From: Serinicoccus chungangensis
GTDB lineage: Bacteria > Actinomycetota > Actinomycetes > Actinomycetales > Dermatophilaceae
Length of the DNA: 64,000 nucleotides
Reading direction: 5' to 3'
Assembly (NCBI RefSeq): GCF_001483745.1
Contig: NZ_LQBL01000030.1
Location: 3,481-67,480 of the forward strand
The notes under the pieces: model-generated
What the model saw: the letters and a program-made list of their open reading frames with translations, nothing else
Database searches by the model: none
What the model was told of the DNA's origin: nothing
Part shown: positions 42,300 through 51,589 of the stretch, one piece after another
Layout of the letters: each line of letters begins with the position of its first letter
Numbering within the stretch: the first letter of the stretch is position 1
Position numbers and translations under genes: made by a program

Positions 42300-44501
42300 A
42301 TGTCGCTGCCCGCCTCGTCCCCGACCCCCACGGAGGACCGCGGCCCCGCCCCCGGCGGCGAGCGGGCCCTGGTCGACCCCGGCGAGCAGCGCACCCGCGC
42401 GTCGCTGCCCCCGCGACACACCGCGGCCCCGGGTGCCGCCCTCGAGGCCACCCCCGACCGGCGCCGCAGCCCGCGCCGCGGAGGTCGCGGCCCCCGCGAC
42501 GTCGACCCGCGGCCCGGGCACATCCCGGGTCTGGACGGCCTGCGGGCCATCGCCATCCTCGCGGTCCTGACCTTCCACTTCGTCCCGTCGGCCCTGCCCG
42601 GCGGGTTCCTCGGCGTCGACGTCTTCTTCGTCGTCAGCGGCTTCCTCATCACCACGCTGCTGCTGCGGGAGATCGACCTGCGCGGACGGGTCGACCTGCC
42701 CACCTTCTGGCGACGACGGGCGCGCCGGCTGCTGCCCCCGTTGGCCGTGGTCGTGCTGGTCAGCGTCGCCACCGCCCGGCTGGTCGGCGGCGACCTGCTC
42801 GTCGGCATCGGCCGGCAGACCCTCGGCGCACTGACGTTCACCAGCAACTGGCTGGAGATCGCGGCCGGCGCGAGCTACTTCCACAGCACCAGCCCCATCC
42901 TCTTCGTCAACTTCTGGAGCCTCGCGGTCGAGGAGCAGTTCTACCTCCTGTGGCCGCTGGCGCTGGTCGTCCTGCTCGCGCTCGCCCCCACCACCCGCTA
43001 CCGCGTCGCGGCCGTCGTGCTGCTCGGGCTCGCCTCGACCGTGCTCATGGCTACCCTCCTCGCCACCGGCGCGGACGCCACCCGGGTCTACTACGGCACC
43101 GACACCCACCTCATGGGGCTCATGGGAGGGGCGGCGCTGGCCCTCGCCTGGGCCGACCCCGGGCACCGGGCCGGCCTGCGCACCCGCACCTGGCGACGGG
43201 TCCGGGGCCCCGCCGTCGTCGCCGCGCTGCTGGTCCTGGGCGGTCTGATGCGCTGGTCCGGGGAGGACTCGCCGCTCACCTTCCGCGGTGGCATCGCGCT
43301 CGCGTCGGCCGCCACCGTCGTACTCGTGGCGGGGCTCCTCGAGGCCCCCTCGCCGTGGCGGCGGGCCATGTCGCTGCGGCCGCTGGCCTGGCTCGGGCAG
43401 CGCTCCTACGGCATCTACCTCTGGCACTGGCCGGTGCTCGTCATCGCCGGGGCGCTCGTCCCGTACGCCGTCGGCACCGCCCGCGGCACCGCGGTCCTGC
43501 TCAGTGCCCTGGTCATCACCCTGGTCCTGGCCGAGCTCTCCTGGCGGCTCCTCGAGGTGCCGGTCCGTCGCCGGGGCATCCGTGCCAGCATCCGGGCCGC
43601 CGCCCGGTGGTTCACCCAGGGGTGGCACCGCAGCAGGCGTCCGCGCATCGTCGCGGCGGGTCTGGCGCTGCTGCTGCTGGCCACCGTCGTCGCGCTGATG
43701 ACCGCCCCGGAGAAGTCCGCGACGCAGCGCCAGATCGAGCAGTCGCAGACCCGCATCGACAACGGCACGCCGGCCCCCGCGCCGACCCAGGAGGGGCCGG
43801 ACGAGGCCGTGCGCCGGGGCAGCGGGCTCGGCGCGACCCTCGGCGCCGGTGCCGAGGGGTCCGACGGGGACGCGGCGGAGGACGCGGCGGGCGACGAGGA
43901 GGCGGCGGCCGACGAGGGCGAGGAGGGGGCCACCGAGGCGGAGGCCGCACCGTCGCCCGGTGAGGTGGACGTCAACGGCAGCACCTTCGCCGAGGACGCC
44001 GACGGGTTGCTCGTGCCCGCCGGGTCCGACCTCACCGCCATCGGCGACTCCCTGGTCGTCACCAGCGCCGACGGCCTGACCTACCGCTTCCCCGACATCG
44101 CCTTCGTCGCCGAGTCCAACCGTCAGTGGGGCGACGCGACGCAGCGGGTGGACGAGGCCCTCGAGGCCGGGACCGTCCGCGACAACGTCGTCCTCCACCT
44201 CGGCACCAACGCCGGGGTCGACGAGGAGGCGCTGCGGGCGGTGCTGGACAGGTTCGGTCCGGAGCGCAACGTGGTGGTCATGGACCTCTACGTCCAGGCC
44301 TCCTTCACCGAGTCCTCCAACGAGACCCTCCGGGAGGTCGTCGCGGACTACCCCCACGCGGTCGTCGGGGAGTGGAACGCGACGATCAGCGAGCAACCCG
44401 AGACGCTGCAGAGCGACAACGTGCACCCCGACCTCGACGGCATGCACGTCTACGCCGAGGTCGTCGCCCGCGCCTTCGACGAGCTCGCCCGCCGCGGCTG
44501 A
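42300..44501 (+). CDS. OafA/OatA-like acyltransferase with C-terminal SGNH domain
   Basis: A 733-residue membrane O-acyltransferase. After a Pro/Arg-rich cytoplasmic head (1-75), the acyltransferase-3 domain has about 10 helices with GLDGLRAIAILAVLTFHF (catalytic His), FFVVSGFLI, RRRARRLLPP and EEQFYLLWPL. An acidic linker (about 490-560) leads to an extracellular SGNH domain with IGDSLV, HLGTNAG and DNVHPDLDGM (catalytic Asp/His). Such proteins acetylate peptidoglycan or surface glycans. AAGGAGG precedes the ATG at 42300; the GTG at 42288 would overlap that box. Confidence 0.92.
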   Translation: MSLPASSPTPTEDRGPAPGGERALVDPGEQRTRASLPPRHTAAPGAALEATPDRRRSPRRGGRGPRDVDPRPGHIPGLDGLRAIAILAVLTFHFVPSALPGGFLGVDVFFVVSGFLITTLLLREIDLRGRVDLPTFWRRRARRLLPPLAVVVLVSVATARLVGGDLLVGIGRQTLGALTFTSNWLEIAAGASYFHSTSPILFVNFWSLAVEEQFYLLWPLALVVLLALAPTTRYRVAAVVLLGLASTVLMATLLATGADATRVYYGTDTHLMGLMGGAALALAWADPGHRAGLRTRTWRRVRGPAVVAALLVLGGLMRWSGEDSPLTFRGGIALASAATVVLVAGLLEAPSPWRRAMSLRPLAWLGQRSYGIYLWHWPVLVIAGALVPYAVGTARGTAVLLSALVITLVLAELSWRLLEVPVRRRGIRASIRAAARWFTQGWHRSRRPRIVAAGLALLLLATVVALMTAPEKSATQRQIEQSQTRIDNGTPAPAPTQEGPDEAVRRGSGLGATLGAGAEGSDGDAAEDAAGDEEAAADEGEEGATEAEAAPSPGEVDVNGSTFAEDADGLLVPAGSDLTAIGDSLVVTSADGLTYRFPDIAFVAESNRQWGDATQRVDEALEAGTVRDNVVLHLGTNAGVDEEALRAVLDRFGPERNVVVMDLYVQASFTESSNETLREVVADYPHAVVGEWNATISEQPETLQSDNVHPDLDGMHVYAEVVARAFDELARRG

Positions 44502-44588
44502 GCCCGCCGGGCCCGACCCGCGCGGCGCGTCGTGCCCCACCCCGGTCAGCACTCCCGTCCGCCGCCCGGATGTGGCAGGCTCAGGGGC

Positions 44589-45806
44589 GTGAACATCGTC
44601 CTCGTCGAGCCGCACTTCCCGAAGAACCAGCGCGAGTTCGCCCGGGCCCTGGCGGAGGCCGGCGCCAACGTCATCGGCATCGGCGAGACCCCGCTGGACT
44701 ACCTGGACGACCAGCTCACGTCCTGGATGGTCCACTACGAGCAGGTCGGGTCGGTGACCGACCGGGCGCAGATGACCGACGCCGTGCGCCGCGTCCAGGG
44801 CATGGTGTGGGTGGACCGCATGGAGTCGACCATCGAGTCCCACCAGATGGTGGCCGCCCAGGTCCGTGAGGACCTCGGCATCCCCGGCACCTCGGTGCGC
44901 ACCACCTGGCTGTGCCGCGACAAGCCCTCGATGAAGGAGGCGCTGCGCGCCGCCGGCGTGCCGACCGCCCGGTCCACCGGGGCCGACGACGCCGCGCAGG
45001 TGTGGGACTTCGCCGCCGCTGTCGGCTACCCGCTCATCCTCAAGCCGCGGGACGCCGCCGGCGCCGCCGACACGGTGCGCGTCGGCTCGGACACCGAGCT
45101 CTCGGCCGCGCTGGAGCGCATGGGCCGCTACAGCTCGATCGCGGTCGAGGAGTTCATCGAGGGGCACGAGGGGTTCTACGACACCGTCTCCGTCGACGGC
45201 CGCATCGAGCTGGACTTCGCCTCCCACTACTTCCCCGGGGTGCTGGAGGGGATGCGCTCGCGGTGGATCTCCCCGCAGTTCGTGGCGACCAACCGCATCG
45301 ACGACGGCGGTCTCTACGACGAGATCCGCGCCATGGGTCACCGGGTCAACGAGGCGCTGGGGATCGGCACGTCGGCGACCCACATGGAGTGGTTCCACGG
45401 TCCGCGGGGGCTGACCTTCTCCGAGATCGGCTGCCGGCCGCCCGGGGTCGGCTGCTGGGACCTCTACTGCGCGGCCAACGACATGGACGTGTATGCCGCG
45501 TGGGCGCAGTCCGTCGTGCACGGCGAGGTGCGCGAGCGCCCCAGCCGCAGCCACAGCGCGGGCATCGTCGCGCTGCGTCCGGACCGGGACGGCGTCATCA
45601 GCGGCTACAGCGGGCTGGAGGACGTGGAGAACCGCTACGGCCGGTGGATCATCGACGCGCACGTCCCGGTCGCCGGCACGGGCACCCAGCCGGTCGAGGC
45701 CGGCTTCATGGCCAACGCGTGGATCCGGATGCGGCACCCGGACTTCGACGTGCTGCGGGACATGCTCGACGACGTGGGGCGCACGGTGCATGTCTATGCC
45801 CGCTGA
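44589..45806 (+). CDS. ATP-grasp ligase, first gene of an uncharacterised cluster
   Basis: A 405-residue ATP-grasp enzyme. A Rossmann-like N-terminal part (NIVLVEPHFPKNQREFARAL) precedes the ATP-grasp core: YPLILKPRDAAGAADTVRV (ATP-binding Lys), IAVEEFIEGHEGFYDT (adenine-pocket Glu) and LTFSEIGCRPPGVGCWDLY (metal-binding acidic residue). Such enzymes join a carboxylate to an amine through an acyl phosphate. The product is unknown. The gene overlaps the next by about 11-17 bases depending on that start, so it belongs to a tight operon with an S51-like protein, an esterase and probably a NYN protein. Confidence 0.85.
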   Translation: MNIVLVEPHFPKNQREFARALAEAGANVIGIGETPLDYLDDQLTSWMVHYEQVGSVTDRAQMTDAVRRVQGMVWVDRMESTIESHQMVAAQVREDLGIPGTSVRTTWLCRDKPSMKEALRAAGVPTARSTGADDAAQVWDFAAAVGYPLILKPRDAAGAADTVRVGSDTELSAALERMGRYSSIAVEEFIEGHEGFYDTVSVDGRIELDFASHYFPGVLEGMRSRWISPQFVATNRIDDGGLYDEIRAMGHRVNEALGIGTSATHMEWFHGPRGLTFSEIGCRPPGVGCWDLYCAANDMDVYAAWAQSVVHGEVRERPSRSHSAGIVALRPDRDGVISGYSGLEDVENRYGRWIIDAHVPVAGTGTQPVEAGFMANAWIRMRHPDFDVLRDMLDDVGRTVHVYAR

Positions 45807-46878
45807 GGGCTCCGCCGAGGGCGACGGCCACGGGGCACCCGACCACCGGATCACCCTGCTGGGCCCCCAGCGCGACCCCGTCGTCGACGAGGTCATGCGC
45901 TCCCTGCGGCTCGAGGGTGCCCGGGTGGCGACCATCACCGCCGGGTGGCGCGACCGGGAGCAGGACGACACGGTGCTCGTCGACCAGCTCGGCGGCCGGT
46001 GCGTCAACCTCGGTCTGTGGCAGCGCATGCAGCAGATCTGGGAGGAGGACCCCGAGCTGGAGCACGCCGACCGGCGGCGCCGGCAGGTCCTCACCGAGAT
46101 GCAGGAGCTCTACCTCATCGGGCTGCAGAAGGCGGTCGAGGCCTGCACGCGCATCCGGGGCCACCAGCCGCGCGACGCCCGGGTGCACCGGATGGCCGTG
46201 GAGGACGTCCTCGAGATCATCCGCGAGCTGGACGAGCGGCACGTCCAGCGGGTCGCCGAGGTGAACGACGAGTTCTTCGCCACCCACGAGCCGCAGCACC
46301 GGGACCCCGTCGTGCGGGGCCGGCACGAGGTGGGCCGCCTGGTCGGCGAGTGCGAGGCCGTGGTCATCGCCGGCGGGCACGTGGGCGTGCTCCTCGGTAC
46401 CCTGCACATGTTCAACCTCGCCCCGGTGCTGGCCACCGCCGTGCCGGACCCGCGCGACCCCAGGGGCGTCCACGCCCGCGTCGACCGCCCGGTGATCGCC
46501 TGGGGTGCCGGCGCGATGGCGATCACCGAGCGGGTGGTGCTGTTCTACGACGACTCGGTCGTCGCCCCCGGGGTGGCCGAGGTGCTCATGGACGGGCTCG
46601 GCCTGACCCGCGGCCTGGTCGCCCTGCCCTCCGCCACCGACCGGCTCGACATCAAGGACCCGGACCGCATGCGCACCCTCACCCACCGGTGCCACCCGCG
46701 GGTGGCGCTGCCCCTGGACCCGGGTGACCGGGTCACCCTCACCGCGGACGGCCGGGTGCCCGAGGGCACCCGGGTCTTCGGGCCGGACGGCACCGTGACG
46801 AGGTATGCCTCCCCCGTCCCCCCGACCCCCGACACCCCCGCCGGCGCGACCACCACCCCCGGGCAGGAGGACGCGTGA
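45796..46878 (+). CDS. type 1 glutamine amidotransferase-like / peptidase S51-like protein lacking the nucleophile Ser
   Basis: A 360-residue protein with the class I amidotransferase-like fold of peptidase E and cyanophycinase: HRITLLGPQRDPVVDEVMRS, AVVIAGGHVGVLLGTLHMF and PVIAWGAGAMAITERVVLFY. In active S51 enzymes the last block reads with Ser before AGA (xSAGA); here Gly replaces it (WGAGAM). Either the protein is not a serine peptidase or another residue acts. An inserted helical segment (about 85-165) is unusual. The ATG at 45796 or 45790 (MSMPAEGS) may start it. Its stop overlaps the esterase GTG. Confidence 0.75.
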   Translation: MPAEGSAEGDGHGAPDHRITLLGPQRDPVVDEVMRSLRLEGARVATITAGWRDREQDDTVLVDQLGGRCVNLGLWQRMQQIWEEDPELEHADRRRRQVLTEMQELYLIGLQKAVEACTRIRGHQPRDARVHRMAVEDVLEIIRELDERHVQRVAEVNDEFFATHEPQHRDPVVRGRHEVGRLVGECEAVVIAGGHVGVLLGTLHMFNLAPVLATAVPDPRDPRGVHARVDRPVIAWGAGAMAITERVVLFYDDSVVAPGVAEVLMDGLGLTRGLVALPSATDRLDIKDPDRMRTLTHRCHPRVALPLDPGDRVTLTADGRVPEGTRVFGPDGTVTRYASPVPPTPDTPAGATTTPGQEDA

Positions 46879-48065
46879 GCCAGCAGACGGCATACCCGCT
46901 GCCCCCGCGGCACAAAGGCAAGCTCGCGATCAACGCGCTGCGCGCCCGCCGGCTGGACGAGCAGGTCGTCGAGCGCTTCCTGGCCGAGCGCGAGGTGCCG
47001 ATCGTGGAGGGAGCGAAGTGCACCTTCCTCTACCGCGGCCACGCCGACGGGGTCGCCGTCCGGCACCGCATCGTCAACCAGCCGCAGCACGTGCCGATGA
47101 AGCGGCTGGAGGTGCCCGAGGGCACCACCCCGCTCTGGTACGTCACCATCGAGCTGCCGGCGGCGTCGCGGGTGGAGTACCAGATCGAGGTGCGCCAGGG
47201 CGAGGCCGTGGAGACCTTCAACGACCCGCTCAACCCGCACGTGGCGCACAGCCCGGTCGGGTCCTCCAGCGTGTGCCAGGCCGCCGGCTACCAGACCCCG
47301 GCGTGGGTCTCCCCGCAGCCGGACGCCCGGCCGGGAGAGCTGGTCGACCTCACCGTCCAGAGCAAGGCGCTGCGGCGGGCGACCCACCCGCGGGTCTACC
47401 TCCCGGCGCGGTTCCGGCGCAGCAGCCGCTACCCCTTGCTCGTCGTGCACGACGGCGACGACTACCTGAACTACGCCGCCATGCGCACGGTGCTCGACAA
47501 CCTCATCCACGACCTGGACATGGCCGAGACGATCGTGGTCTTCACCAACCCCGGGGACCGGCTGCGCGAGTACCCCAACTCCGCCCCGCACGCGCGTCAC
47601 CTCACGACCGAGCTGCTGCCGGCCCTGGAGGAGCAGCTGCCGCTCATCCGCCGCTCGGACGCCCGCTGCCTCATGGGCGCCAGCTTCGGGGCCGTCGCCT
47701 CGCTGTCCACCGCCGCCCGCAACCCCGGCGTGTGGGACAACCTCTTCCTGCAGTCCGGGTCCTTCGTCTTCACCGACATCGGCTCCGACCACGGCGGGGG
47801 GCCGGCCTTCGACCCGGTCGTGCGGTTCATGAACCGCTACCGTGAGCGTCCCCGACGGGTCGCCGAGCGGATGTTCATCACCTGCGGCGTCTACGAGCCG
47901 CTCATCGTGCCCAACCGCTCGATGGTGCCGGTCTTCGAGTCCACCGGGTCACGGGTGCAGTACGTCGAGTCACGGGACGGCCACTCCTGGGAGAACTGGA
48001 GAGACCGGCTGCGGGACGGGTTGTCGTGGATCTTCCCGGGTCCGCAGAAGCTGGTCTACGAATAA
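46875..48065 (+). CDS. enterochelin-esterase-like alpha/beta hydrolase
   Basis: A 396-residue hydrolase. Residues about 40-150 form a beta-sandwich N-domain as in Fes/esterase D-like proteins; the alpha/beta hydrolase core follows with RYPLLVVHDGDDYL, the nucleophile elbow CLMGASFGAVAS (GxSxG) and the catalytic His in SRDGHSWENWRDRL. No signal peptide is present. It is coupled to the S51-like gene by a GTGA overlap. It may hydrolyse an ester or amide in the product of the ATP-grasp enzyme. The substrate is unknown. Confidence 0.87.
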   Translation: MSQQTAYPLPPRHKGKLAINALRARRLDEQVVERFLAEREVPIVEGAKCTFLYRGHADGVAVRHRIVNQPQHVPMKRLEVPEGTTPLWYVTIELPAASRVEYQIEVRQGEAVETFNDPLNPHVAHSPVGSSSVCQAAGYQTPAWVSPQPDARPGELVDLTVQSKALRRATHPRVYLPARFRRSSRYPLLVVHDGDDYLNYAAMRTVLDNLIHDLDMAETIVVFTNPGDRLREYPNSAPHARHLTTELLPALEEQLPLIRRSDARCLMGASFGAVASLSTAARNPGVWDNLFLQSGSFVFTDIGSDHGGGPAFDPVVRFMNRYRERPRRVAERMFITCGVYEPLIVPNRSMVPVFESTGSRVQYVESRDGHSWENWRDRLRDGLSWIFPGPQKLVYE

Positions 48066-48098
48066 ATCGATACATGAGAAGAAAGACGAAGGTCCGGC

Positions 48099-48659
48099 AT
48101 GGCTGACCGCATCACCTATCTCCTCGTCGACGGGGAGAACATCGACGCGACCCTGGGCAACTCCATCCTGGGCCGCCGCCCGCACCCGGACGAGCGCCCG
48201 CGGTGGGACCGCCTGCTCACCTTCACCCAGGAGACGTGGGGGCAGAGCGCCAAGGGGCTCTTCTTCCTCAACGCCAGCAGCGGGTTGCCGATGTCCTTCG
48301 TCCAGGCGCTGCGCGCGCTGGGCTACACCCCGGTGCCGCTGTCCGGGACGGCCGAGGAGAAGGTCGTCGACATCGCCATCCAGCGCACGCTGGAGGCGCT
48401 GCACGCCCGCACCGACGACGTCATGCTCGTCAGCCACGACGGGGACTTCCTGGAGACGGTCACCCCGCTCATCGACGGCACCCGCCGCGTCGGTCTCATC
48501 GCCTTCGAGGAGTTCCGCAACGCGGGCTTCCAGCAGCTCGTGCACCAGGGCATGGAGTTCTTCGACCTCGAGCACGACACCCGGGCCTTCAACGCCCCGC
48601 TGCCCCGCCTGCGCATCATCCCGATCGCCGAGTTCGACCCGGCGCAGTTCCTGCAGTAA
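48099..48659 (+). CDS. NYN domain protein (PIN-like RNase, LabA/DUF88 type)
   Basis: A 186-residue protein of the NYN group. Acidic catalytic positions are visible in YLLVDGENIDAT, AEEKVVDIAIQRTL and DDVMLVSHDGDFLE, the expected Asp set of a metal-dependent ribonuclease. It follows the esterase gene by 33 bases on the same strand and has GAAGGTCCGGC before the ATG, so it is probably part of the four-gene unit. RNA target unknown. Confidence 0.87.
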   Translation: MADRITYLLVDGENIDATLGNSILGRRPHPDERPRWDRLLTFTQETWGQSAKGLFFLNASSGLPMSFVQALRALGYTPVPLSGTAEEKVVDIAIQRTLEALHARTDDVMLVSHDGDFLETVTPLIDGTRRVGLIAFEEFRNAGFQQLVHQGMEFFDLEHDTRAFNAPLPRLRIIPIAEFDPAQFLQ

Positions 48660-48791
48660 CGGCGTCGCCGCAGATCAGAAGGTATGCATTGGGTAAAGAG
48701 TAGTGACTTCCGTGACTCCTGAGGTTAGTGTCGCTGCGTCCCTCTGAAGCAGTCAGACGCGGCCGGACGTCTCCGGTCAAGGAGATCCGTC

Positions 48792-50789
48792 ATGCCCTCT
48801 GCCCGTCGCTTCGTGCTGTCCGCGCTCACCGCGATGGCCCTGGTCGTGCCCGGCGTCGGTGTCGACGTGGCCCTCGCCGCCGACCCCTCCGGGGACCCCG
48901 AGCACCGCTCGGTGGCCCTCGACCCGGTGCCGCAGGCCACCTCCGGCGAGGGCTCCGACGTCCTGCGGGGGACGCTGGACGTGGACGAGCAGGCCGTCAC
49001 CGTCGTGGGGGTGCGCTGGTCGGGCCCGCAGGAGGGTGGGGCCCGGATGCGGGTGGAGCAGGACGGGGCCTGGGGTGAGTGGACCTCCCTGGAGGACGGC
49101 CTCGCCACCGGCCCCGAGGAAGGCGAGGGCGCAGAGGAGGCCGAGGGCGACTGGGGCACCGAGGGGACCGTGCTGCTCGACGCCGACCGGGTCCAGGTGG
49201 AGCTCTCCGGCGCGACCGAGGACGCCCGCATCGAGAGCTGGACCACCCACGTCACCGAGCAGGACGCCGCGACGGTGGCCGAGCTGCCGGTGCCCGACGC
49301 CGAGCCGGACGGCCTGGTCGTCGCCCGGCGCAAGGACTGGGCCCAGGGCATGGACCTCATCCCCAGCGCCGGGCCCATCCGCCCCTCGGCCAAGATGGGC
49401 ATCACCCTGCACCACACCGCCACCGACGCCTACTACAGCGCCGAGGCGGTCCCGGCGATGCTGCGCGCGGTCTACCGCTACCACGCGCACACCCTCGACT
49501 GGCGCGACGTGGGCTACAACGCCATCGTCGACCGCTACGGGCGGGTCTGGGAGGGCCGCTCCGGCGGGCTGGAGAACAACGTGCAGGGCGCCCACTCCTA
49601 CGGCATGAACTACGACTGGTTCGGGCTCAGCTCGCTCGGCAACCACGAGATCAGCCCGGTGCCGCAGGCCGAGCTCGCCGGCCTGGCCCGGACCGCCGGG
49701 TGGGTCCTCAACCTGCACGGGGCCGACGTCGGCCAGCAGAAGCGCTACACCAACGCCTACCTGGGCTGGACCCGCACCCTCTCCACCCTGCACGGGCACC
49801 GCGACGTCTACGCCACCAGCTGCCCCGGCTGGCAGATGTACCAGATGCTCGGCGCCCTGCGCACGATGGTCGCCGCCGAGCAGCGTCTGGAGCGCACGGC
49901 CGTGCAGCGGATCGGTGGCTCCACCCGCTACGACGTCGCCGCGGGCCTCGCCCACGAGGGCGCCGCCTACGGCGTGGACACGGCCTATGTCACGCAGGGC
50001 CCGGAGATCGCCGACGCGCTGGGGGTCGGCCCGGTCGCCAGCAAGGGGCACGCCGCCGTCCTGCTGACCCGCCCCGACGCGGTCCCGCCGTCCACCATGG
50101 ACGTGCTCGAGGACATGGGCGCCCTGGAGGTCGTCCTCGTCGGGGGCACCCAGGCCGTCACCCCCGCCGTGGGACGGGCGTTCGAGGCGCAGGGGTATGC
50201 CGTGCGCCGCGTGTCGGGCACGGACCGCTACGACACCGCGGTGCAGCTCAGCTACGAGCAGGAGTGGCACAGCGGCACCGTCTACCTCGCGAGCGGCAGC
50301 AACCTCACCGACGCCCTCGGGGGTGGCGCGGCCGCGGCCCACGTCGAGGCACCGATGCTGCTCACCCGGACGACGAACCTGCCGCCGGTGACCGCGGCGC
50401 GGCTCGCCGAGCTCGCGCCCCAGCGCGTCGTCGTCCTGGGCGGGACGGGCGCGGTCGCCGAGTCGGTGGTCCGGCAGGCGCAGCAGCTGCTGCCCGGCGC
50501 GAGCATCGAGCGGATCGGCGGCGGCAACCGCTACCAGACGAGCGCGCTCATCGCGATGGACGCCTTCGAGCACTCGACCACGGCGGTGCTCGCGGCCGGC
50601 GACGCCCCGGTGGACGCGATGGCCGGCACCCAGCTGGCGGCGGACCGCTCGGCCCCGCTGCTGCTGGTGCGCAAGGGCTGCCGGACGAGCTCGGTGGACG
50701 AGGTCTACGACGCCCTCGACATCCGCCTCTCCCGGCTCGCCGGCGGGTCGGGCGTCCTCTCCTGGGAGGCCGGCTCGACCACCTGCTGA
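48792..50789 (+). CDS. secreted PGRP/amidase-2 protein with Cwb2 cell-wall-binding repeats
   Basis: A 665-residue exported N-acetylmuramoyl-L-alanine amidase. Signal peptide: MPSARRFVLSALTAMALVVP. A beta-rich N-domain (about 35-175) precedes the PGRP domain with zinc ligands in ITLHHTATDA, LHGHRD and TSCPGWQ, and the conserved RDVGYNAIVDRYGRVWEG. Three cell-wall-binding 2 repeats follow (from about 375), with repeats of IGGSTRYDVA, VSGTDRYDTA and IGGGNRYQTS. Cwb2 domains attach proteins to wall polymers. A separate gene downstream of the NYN gene with its own 5' region. Confidence 0.93.
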   Translation: MPSARRFVLSALTAMALVVPGVGVDVALAADPSGDPEHRSVALDPVPQATSGEGSDVLRGTLDVDEQAVTVVGVRWSGPQEGGARMRVEQDGAWGEWTSLEDGLATGPEEGEGAEEAEGDWGTEGTVLLDADRVQVELSGATEDARIESWTTHVTEQDAATVAELPVPDAEPDGLVVARRKDWAQGMDLIPSAGPIRPSAKMGITLHHTATDAYYSAEAVPAMLRAVYRYHAHTLDWRDVGYNAIVDRYGRVWEGRSGGLENNVQGAHSYGMNYDWFGLSSLGNHEISPVPQAELAGLARTAGWVLNLHGADVGQQKRYTNAYLGWTRTLSTLHGHRDVYATSCPGWQMYQMLGALRTMVAAEQRLERTAVQRIGGSTRYDVAAGLAHEGAAYGVDTAYVTQGPEIADALGVGPVASKGHAAVLLTRPDAVPPSTMDVLEDMGALEVVLVGGTQAVTPAVGRAFEAQGYAVRRVSGTDRYDTAVQLSYEQEWHSGTVYLASGSNLTDALGGGAAAAHVEAPMLLTRTTNLPPVTAARLAELAPQRVVVLGGTGAVAESVVRQAQQLLPGASIERIGGGNRYQTSALIAMDAFEHSTTAVLAAGDAPVDAMAGTQLAADRSAPLLLVRKGCRTSSVDEVYDALDIRLSRLAGGSGVLSWEAGSTTC

Positions 50790-50888
50790 CTCCCGGGGTG
50801 GAGAGCCGGCACCCGAGCCGCCCCAGGCGCCGCCTCTCCATCCCGGGTCCCTCCCTCGCCGGCGCCACGCACGAGGCACGATGGCGGG

Positions 50889-51589
50889 GTGAACGTGCGC
50901 GAGCTGGTCCGGACGAGCCCGGCCACCCGGGCGGGGCTGTCCATCGCGGTGGCCACCGGGGCCTACGGGGTGTCCTTCGGCGCGCTCGGCACGGCCAGCG
51001 GTCTGGGCGTGCTCGAGGTCTGCCTGCTCAGCCTGCTGCTCTTCTCCGGGGGCTCGCAGTTCGCCTTCATCGGGGTGCTGGCCGGGGGCGGCAGCCCCGC
51101 CTCGGCCGCGGGCGCGGCCACGCTGCTGGGGCTGCGCAACGGGGTCTACGGCATGCAGGTCAACACCCTGCTGCGGCCGCGGGCTGGCGTCGGCTCGCGG
51201 CCGCGCAGGTCACGATCGACGAGTCGACGGCCATCGCCCTGGGGCAGACCGACCGGGTCGAGCAGGGGCGGGGCTTCTGGACCGCGGGCCTCGGGGTCTT
51301 CGTGCTCTGGAACCTCATGACCCTCGTCGGCGCTCTGGCCGGGGACGCGCTCGGCGACCCGCGGCGGTGGGGCCTGGACGGCGCCGCGGTGGCGGCCTTC
51401 CTCGGCCTGCTCTGGCCGCGCCTGCGCGGACGTGAGCCCTGGGCGGTCGCCACGGTCTGCGCGGTGGTGACCGTGCTGGCCATACCTCTCGTGCCACCGG
51501 GCATCCCCATCCTCGTCGCGGCCGCCGTCGCCGCCCTCGTCGGGTGGTGGGGGCGCGAGCGCGCGCCCGAGGAGGTGGCCGCACGATGA
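50889..51589 (+). pseudogene. azlC: AzlC family branched-chain amino acid permease, frameshifted
   Basis: Residues 1-97 read in one frame (ELVRTSPATRAGLSIAVATG, LLFSGGSQFAFIGVLAGG, LLGLRNGVYGMQVNTLLRPR). The rest reads in another (GWRRLAAAQVTIDESTAIAL, FWTAGLGVFVLWNLMTLVGA). The switch is at about 51181, where CGGGCTGG would need one more G (CGGGGCTGG) to restore a continuous protein of about 234 residues. AzlC with AzlD exports branched-chain amino acids or analogues. As written it is truncated; a sequencing error is possible because both halves are otherwise conserved. Its stop overlaps azlD. Confidence 0.85.

Noticed and set aside
48660-48791. c-di-AMP (ydaO) riboswitch before the wall amidase
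   Set aside because: The 5' region is only about 130 bases and I could not find the conserved ydaO core sequences or paired elements.
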